Part shown: positions 59,013-64,000 of the stretch, one piece after another
Layout: each line of letters begins with the position of its first letter
Numbering within the stretch: position 1 is the stretch's first letter
The notes under the pieces: generated by a model
The model's database searches: none
The model's input: only the letters and a program-made list of their open reading frames with translations
Told to the model about the DNA's origin: nothing
Origin: Chitinophaga sp. Cy-1792
GTDB lineage: Bacteria > Bacteroidota > Bacteroidia > Chitinophagales > Chitinophagaceae
Length of the DNA: 64,000 nucleotides
Direction of reading: 5' to 3'
Assembly (NCBI RefSeq): GCF_011752935.1
Contig: NZ_VWWO01000002.1
Span: 806,001 to 870,000 of the forward strand
Position numbers and translations under genes: made by a program

Positions 59013-61790
59013 ATGAAGATGAGATCAGTAACAACTTTGCTACTATTGCTTTGCAGCAGTTTCGTATATGCGCAGGAGTTAAAGCTCTGGTATAATCAAC
59101 CGGCGGTGAAATGGACGGAGGCATTGCCGGTAGGCAATGGCCGCATAGGGGCGATGGTGTTTGGGGGCATAGAAAAGGAACATATTCAGTTTAATGAAGA
59201 AACGCTCTGGACGGGTGGTCCGAGAAACTACAACCGGCCGGGCGCTTACCAATACCTCGATACCCTGCGACAGCTGCTGTTTCACGGTGACCAGGCTGCT
59301 GCGGAAGCCCTTGCAGAGAAAGCGTTTATGGGCCTCAAGAGTAATGAGGATGCTAAAGAAAGCTGGGTGAGCAAAATGAAGGCATCTAACAGTAATGACT
59401 ACCCGGAGAATGCCTGGAAAACCATGAAGGTGCCTTCCTATGACGGCTGGGAGGCCGTGGGCTTCGATGGACTGGATGGTGCAGTATGGCTACGCAGAAC
59501 ATTTGAGTTGTCTGCCGCTGAAGCGGCTAAAGAGTTGGTACTCGACCTGAACCGGATTCGTGATGAAGACTTCACCTATGTAAATGGAAAGCTGGTAGGT
59601 TCCCGGAATAATACAGATCCACGTAAATACAAGGTGCCGGCCGGTGTACTGCATGCTGGCACAAATACGGTGGCTGTACTGGTGCTCAACTTCACCGATA
59701 AGGGTGGTATTACTGGTTATAAAGATACCAGTAGACATATCGGTCTGTATCTTCCTGACCAGTCTATTCCACTGGTATCTCTCCACGGGCAATGGAAATA
59801 CTATATAGTAAACGATGAGCCGCCGGCAGTAGGGAAGTACCAGGCTAATTATCTTCCCTTCGGAGATATTTTCCTGACGTTTAACCATACCGGTACAGTA
59901 CAAAACTATAAGCGTTCGCTGGACCTGAGCACTGCCACCGCCAATGTGACTTATAACGTTGATGGTACAACGTATGCCCGCGAATATCTCGTCAGTCAGC
60001 CTGATAAGGTGCTGGCGATGCATTTAACCGCCAGCCGAAAAGGCGCTATCAGTACGGTGGTGCGGTTAGGTAGTTCGCACAGGGCTATTATAAAAACAGA
60101 TGCGAAGCAATCAATTGTCAAAATAACATTTAAAGTGCGGGAAGGTGTACTGACGGCCAGCAGCACACTATTCGTGAAAGCCACTGGCGGAAAGGTGAAG
60201 GTACTAGGCGATAGTATTGAAATTCAACAGGCAGACGCTGCCACTATATATGTAGCAGCTGCTACGAGTTATGTGAACTATAGCGATTGCAGCGGGAAGC
60301 CGGAAGTTGCCTGTCAGCAGGCTATCCGGGCGGTATCGGGGAAAACTTTTGAACAGGTGAAGGCGGCGCATATCCGGGAATACCAGCCATACTTTAATAC
60401 GTTTGCCATTAATTTCGGTACTGCTGCAAACGATACGCTGCCTACCGATACAAGGATTACACGCTTTACACAAGCTGCGGATGCACCTTTCGTGGCGCTG
60501 TATATGCAGTATGCACGCTACCTGCTGATATCAGCATCGCGGCAGGGTACACAGCCTGCCAATCTGCAGGGAATCTGGAATGATCAGATGTCGCCACCAT
60601 GGGGCAGTAAGTATACCACCAATATCAACCTGGAAATGAATTACTGGCCGGCGGAGTTGCTGAACCTCTCGCCCATGCAGGAGCCATTGTTTCATATGAT
60701 CGACGAGCTGATGGTGACCGGGCACAATACTGCGCAGGCCTACTACAACGCACCGGGATGGGTATTGCACCACAATACGGACCTGTGGCGTGGCACCGCA
60801 CCGATAAACGCTTCCAACCACGGGATATGGGTTGCGGGTGCTGCGTGGCTGTGCCAGCATCTGTGGGAACATTATCTCTTTACACAAGACACTGCATTTC
60901 TTCGCCGGCGCGCCTATCCTGCCATGAAGCAGGCGGCTGAATTTTTTAATGCCTATCTCGTAAAAGACCCTGCCACAGGATGGCTGGTGAGTGGCCCTTC
61001 GAATTCGCCGGAGCATGGCGGCCTGGTGATGGGCCCGACGATGGATCACCAGATTATCCGGAATTTATTTAAAGATGTGATTGCCGCGGGTAAAGTATTA
61101 GGTGTAGATAAAGACTTTGGAGAGATATTAACGGAGAAGTATAAACGAATTGCGCCGAATCAGATCGGTAAATACGGACAGCTGCAGGAATGGCTGACGG
61201 ATAGCGATGACCCGCAGGATAAACACCGGCATGTATCGCATTTGTGGGGGCTGTATCCTGGTAATGAAATTAATATGGAAGAAACACCGGAGCTGGTAAA
61301 CGCTGCAAGGCAATCGTTGCTGTTTCGCGGTGACGCCGCCACAGGCTGGAGTCTGGCCTGGAAAATAAATTTCTGGGCCCGTTTTAAAGATGCGGAACAT
61401 GCCTATAAAATGATTGGCATGTTGCTGACACCTGCCAGCAGTGGCGCCGGCAGCTATCCTAACCTTTTTGATGCGCATCCTCCTTTTCAGATAGATGGCA
61501 ACTTTGGCGGTGCTGCCGGCATGGCAGAAATGCTGTTGCAGAGTCATACGCGCTATATCGATATTCTGCCGGCACTGCCGGCGGAAATTCCGGACGGTAC
61601 TGTTAAAGGTATTTGTGCAAGAGGAGGATTTGTGATAGATATGGAATGGAAAAAAGGGGTACTTGAAAATTTAAAGGTACGGTCGAAAGCCGGGCAACCG
61701 CTGGTACTGCGCTATAAGGGGAAGGTGATGGAACTGGCTACTACTGAAAATGGTGTATATTGTTTTAACGGCCAACTGGAAAAAATATAA
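59013..61790 (+). CDS. GH95 alpha-L-fucosidase/alpha-L-galactosidase with inserted domain
   Basis: The 925-residue product has a signal peptide (to about residue 21, SFVYAQ) and the GH95 start LKLWYNQPAVKWTEALPVGNGRIGAMVFGG. The catalytic set is present: Asn537 and Asn539 (NINLEMNYWP), Glu667 (SNSPEHGG) and Asp828 (QIDGNFGG). Between AEKAFMG (about 107) and YLPFGDIFLTF (about 280) an extra ~170-residue segment replaces the usual short link. It reads like a jelly-roll carbohydrate-binding fold (GAVWLRRTFELS, NTVAVLVLNFTD). Fucose or L-galactose is the likely product; sequence alone does not decide. Confidence 0.9.
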   Translation: MKMRSVTTLLLLLCSSFVYAQELKLWYNQPAVKWTEALPVGNGRIGAMVFGGIEKEHIQFNEETLWTGGPRNYNRPGAYQYLDTLRQLLFHGDQAAAEALAEKAFMGLKSNEDAKESWVSKMKASNSNDYPENAWKTMKVPSYDGWEAVGFDGLDGAVWLRRTFELSAAEAAKELVLDLNRIRDEDFTYVNGKLVGSRNNTDPRKYKVPAGVLHAGTNTVAVLVLNFTDKGGITGYKDTSRHIGLYLPDQSIPLVSLHGQWKYYIVNDEPPAVGKYQANYLPFGDIFLTFNHTGTVQNYKRSLDLSTATANVTYNVDGTTYAREYLVSQPDKVLAMHLTASRKGAISTVVRLGSSHRAIIKTDAKQSIVKITFKVREGVLTASSTLFVKATGGKVKVLGDSIEIQQADAATIYVAAATSYVNYSDCSGKPEVACQQAIRAVSGKTFEQVKAAHIREYQPYFNTFAINFGTAANDTLPTDTRITRFTQAADAPFVALYMQYARYLLISASRQGTQPANLQGIWNDQMSPPWGSKYTTNINLEMNYWPAELLNLSPMQEPLFHMIDELMVTGHNTAQAYYNAPGWVLHHNTDLWRGTAPINASNHGIWVAGAAWLCQHLWEHYLFTQDTAFLRRRAYPAMKQAAEFFNAYLVKDPATGWLVSGPSNSPEHGGLVMGPTMDHQIIRNLFKDVIAAGKVLGVDKDFGEILTEKYKRIAPNQIGKYGQLQEWLTDSDDPQDKHRHVSHLWGLYPGNEINMEETPELVNAARQSLLFRGDAATGWSLAWKINFWARFKDAEHAYKMIGMLLTPASSGAGSYPNLFDAHPPFQIDGNFGGAAGMAEMLLQSHTRYIDILPALPAEIPDGTVKGICARGGFVIDMEWKKGVLENLKVRSKAGQPLVLRYKGKVMELATTENGVYCFNGQLEKI

Positions 61791-61803
61791 AATATCCCCG
61801 ACT

Positions 61804-64000
61804 ATGAAACAATGGTGGAGTTACTTACTCTTATTGATGATCAGCAGTCCTGTATTGGCGCAGCAGCCGGATACTGCGATCTGGAAACATGCCAGATGGA
61901 TTGCATACGAAAATATACACGATACGGCTATCATAGTACCACTGGTACACGGCAATGGTAAAAAAGCCTGGGGGCCAAGAAAGGATATCCTGCCACTTTT
62001 TCGTAGGGAGTTTACCGTTAGTAAACCGTTGAGACATGCAACCGCCTTTGTTTCCGGACTGGGGCAATATGAACTGACGATCAACGGTGTAAAAACCGGT
62101 GATAATTTCCTGGAGCCTGGCTGGACAGACTACCGTAAAGCATCCCTGTATGTCACCTATGATGTAACGAGGCAAATCGGGCAGGGGAATAATGCCATCG
62201 GCATGATGTTGGGAAATGGGTTCTATTATATCCCTGGTCAGCGTTACCGCAAGATGACCGGTGGGTTTGGTTTTCCTAAGATGATCCTGCGTTTGCAGCT
62301 GGAATATGCGGATGGGAGCACAGAAGATATCGTATCTGATGAAAACTGGAAAACAACGCCTTCACCAATATATTTTTCCAGTATTTATGGGGGAGAAGAT
62401 TATGATGCTACGCTGGAGCAGCAAGGCTGGGATATGCCAGGCTTCGATGCGCGACAATGGAAACGCGCGTTGGTAGCTACTCCTGTGCCGCTTGTGGCGC
62501 AGGTAGGACCTTCCATTCACTGGGCGGCCAGGTGGAGTAATCCACGTAGCTGGACTTCCGGAAAAACGACGGTATATGATTTCAGACAGAATACTGCGGG
62601 CATTCCGCTGATCAGTGTTTGGGGAAACAAGGGCGATACTGTACGTATTCGTCCTGCTGAACTGATAAATCCGGATAGTACGGTATATCAGCAGGCGAGC
62701 GGATCTCCCTACTACCTCACCTATATCCTGAAAGGTAGTACGAAAGATAAGCCTGAAACATGGCATCCCCGCTTTACGTACTATGGTCAGCGTTATATGC
62801 AGGTGGAGTGTATCCCGGTAATAAGTGGTAAACTTGCTCCTGTAGTTGCGGAGATCATTAACCAGTCTGTCACCAGCGCGGGGCCTAAAATAGGATCTTT
62901 CCGCTGTTCCAATGAATTATTTAATAAGACGGATAGCCTGATAGATCATGCTATCACCAGTAATACTGTTTCGGTTTTTACAGACTGTCCGCACCGTGAA
63001 AAACTGGGCTGGCTGGAGCAGACTTACCTGATGGGGCCATCTGTAGCCTATAACTACGATGTGGCAGCCCATAACCGCAAAACGGTTTTTGATATGCAGC
63101 AGGCACAATACCAGGATGGGAAGGTTCCGGAGATAGCACCGGAGTTTACACAGTTCACTCCGCCTTTTGATGAGTCGCCGGAATGGGGTAGTGCTTCCGT
63201 AATTGTGCCCTGGAACAATTACCGCTGGTATGGTGATAAAGCCACGCTGGCAGCGTCATACGAAATGATGCAGGGGTATGTGGCTTACCTGCAGGGCCGC
63301 AGCATAAATAATATTATCTCTCATGGTTTGGGCGACTGGTTCGATATAGGGCCTGAGCGCCCTGGCGTTTCTCAGATGACGAAAATGGGTATAACGGCAA
63401 CGGCTACTTATTATTACGATCTGACCATCATGGTGAAGGTGGCTACACTGCTGAAGAAAAAGCAGGATGCCGCAAAGTATGCCAGGCAGGCCGTGCAGGT
63501 AAAAGCAGCATTCAATAAAGCCTTCTTTGATCCGGTACGTTTGAAGTACGACTCTGCCAGCCAGACTGCCAATGCCATGGCCCTATATATGGACCTGGTG
63601 CCGGCAGGTAAGCGCAATGCGGTGTTGAATGCATTGATAACGGATATCCGTACACGAAATAATGCACTCACGGCGGGCGATATCGGTTACCGTTATGTAT
63701 TGCAGGCCTTGCAGCAAAGTGATAAAAATGACGTGATCTTTGACATGAATTCCCGCGACGATGTGCCGGGATATGGTTTCCAGATAAAACACGGGGCCAC
63801 GGCCCTGACAGAAAGCTGGCAGGCATATGAATTTGTGTCCAATAATCACTTCATGCTGGGCCACCTGATGGAATGGTTCTATGCCGGCGTGGCCGGTATT
63901 CAGCAGTCGGAGGAGTCAGCAGGCTTCCGGCATATTGTGATCAAGCCTTCTCCGGTAGGAGATCTTAAATGGGCTACGTGTAACTATGGAAGTCCGTCGG
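61804..64000 (+). CDS. GH78 alpha-L-rhamnosidase (3' end outside window)
   Basis: The frame starts at 61804 and is open to the right edge, giving 732 residues. It has a signal peptide (to about residue 20, SPVLAQ), beta-sandwich domains (VSGLGQYELTINGVKTGDNFLEPGWTDY, typical of GH78), and the (alpha/alpha)6 barrel with DCPHREKLGWLEQT at residues 394-407, where Glu405 is the probable general acid, and GATALTESW with Glu670 as probable general base. It would release terminal alpha-L-rhamnose, agreeing with the RhaT-type transporter in the same unit. It is 13 bases after GH95. Confidence 0.93.
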   Translation, partial: MKQWWSYLLLLMISSPVLAQQPDTAIWKHARWIAYENIHDTAIIVPLVHGNGKKAWGPRKDILPLFRREFTVSKPLRHATAFVSGLGQYELTINGVKTGDNFLEPGWTDYRKASLYVTYDVTRQIGQGNNAIGMMLGNGFYYIPGQRYRKMTGGFGFPKMILRLQLEYADGSTEDIVSDENWKTTPSPIYFSSIYGGEDYDATLEQQGWDMPGFDARQWKRALVATPVPLVAQVGPSIHWAARWSNPRSWTSGKTTVYDFRQNTAGIPLISVWGNKGDTVRIRPAELINPDSTVYQQASGSPYYLTYILKGSTKDKPETWHPRFTYYGQRYMQVECIPVISGKLAPVVAEIINQSVTSAGPKIGSFRCSNELFNKTDSLIDHAITSNTVSVFTDCPHREKLGWLEQTYLMGPSVAYNYDVAAHNRKTVFDMQQAQYQDGKVPEIAPEFTQFTPPFDESPEWGSASVIVPWNNYRWYGDKATLAASYEMMQGYVAYLQGRSINNIISHGLGDWFDIGPERPGVSQMTKMGITATATYYYDLTIMVKVATLLKKKQDAAKYARQAVQVKAAFNKAFFDPVRLKYDSASQTANAMALYMDLVPAGKRNAVLNALITDIRTRNNALTAGDIGYRYVLQALQQSDKNDVIFDMNSRDDVPGYGFQIKHGATALTESWQAYEFVSNNHFMLGHLMEWFYAGVAGIQQSEESAGFRHIVIKPSPVGDLKWATCNYGSPS

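Overview
The window looks like chromosome of a Bacteroidota species close to Chitinophaga (Chitinophagaceae). The grounds are SusC/SusD-type proteins, DUF2723 and YfhO-type membrane proteins, promoters of the Bacteroidota form TTTG-N19-21-TAnnTTTG with few strong Shine-Dalgarno sites, and a carbohydrate-degradation locus rich in glycoside hydrolases. This assignment rests on gene content and motifs; no search was run.

Layout. Positions 1-22.6 kb are mostly ordinary chromosome: a YfhO-type membrane protein (cut by the left edge), a small membrane protein with a queuosine-precursor transporter, a dapF-corA-nudix operon, tRNA-Cys, a nucleoside phosphorylase, a zinc alcohol dehydrogenase divergent from an AraC regulator, a GNAT acetyltransferase, a Tat-exported Gfo/Idh/MocA protein, a VWA + AAA (MoxR/ChlI-like) pair, a secreted sugar isomerase-like TIM barrel, a siderophore-type TonB receptor, a 1067-residue DUF2723 protein, a SAM hydroxide adenosyltransferase and a short-chain dehydrogenase. 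Convergent genes are often separated by strong hairpin terminators.

Positions 22.6-33.8 kb form a visibly AT-richer accessory region beginning at tRNA-Lys. It holds a type I restriction-modification operon in the order hsdR-hsdS-ATPase-hsdM. The ATPase resembles the PrrC anticodon nuclease, with a conserved-looking R-x3-E...H triad. A GIY-YIG/DUF4357 nuclease, an unrecognised 223-residue protein, a small lipoprotein and two related small membrane proteins follow.

Positions 33.8-64 kb are a large polysaccharide utilisation locus. A LacI-family regulator is divergent from susC/susD. Three near-identical palindromes of form TGGGAnnGTTCCCA, two in the intergenic region and one inside susC, are the likely operators. 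Downstream on the + strand are an acetylesterase, an uncharacterised 850-residue secreted protein, a sodium:solute symporter, an FAD oxidoreductase and a GH9-like protein, then a terminator. A second tightly packed unit follows: MaoC dehydratase, a solute-binding-protein homologue without a signal peptide, two tandem family III CoA-transferases, a lactonase-type amidohydrolase, a RhaT-type transporter, a Gfo/Idh/MocA dehydrogenase, a large secreted putative hydrolase, GH95 and GH78 (cut by the right edge). The hydrolases and RhaT suggest a rhamnose- and fucose- (or L-galactose-) containing, O-acetylated glycan. The CoA-transferase/MaoC/cytosolic binding protein group is not part of any sugar pathway I can name and is the most interesting candidate for an undescribed function.
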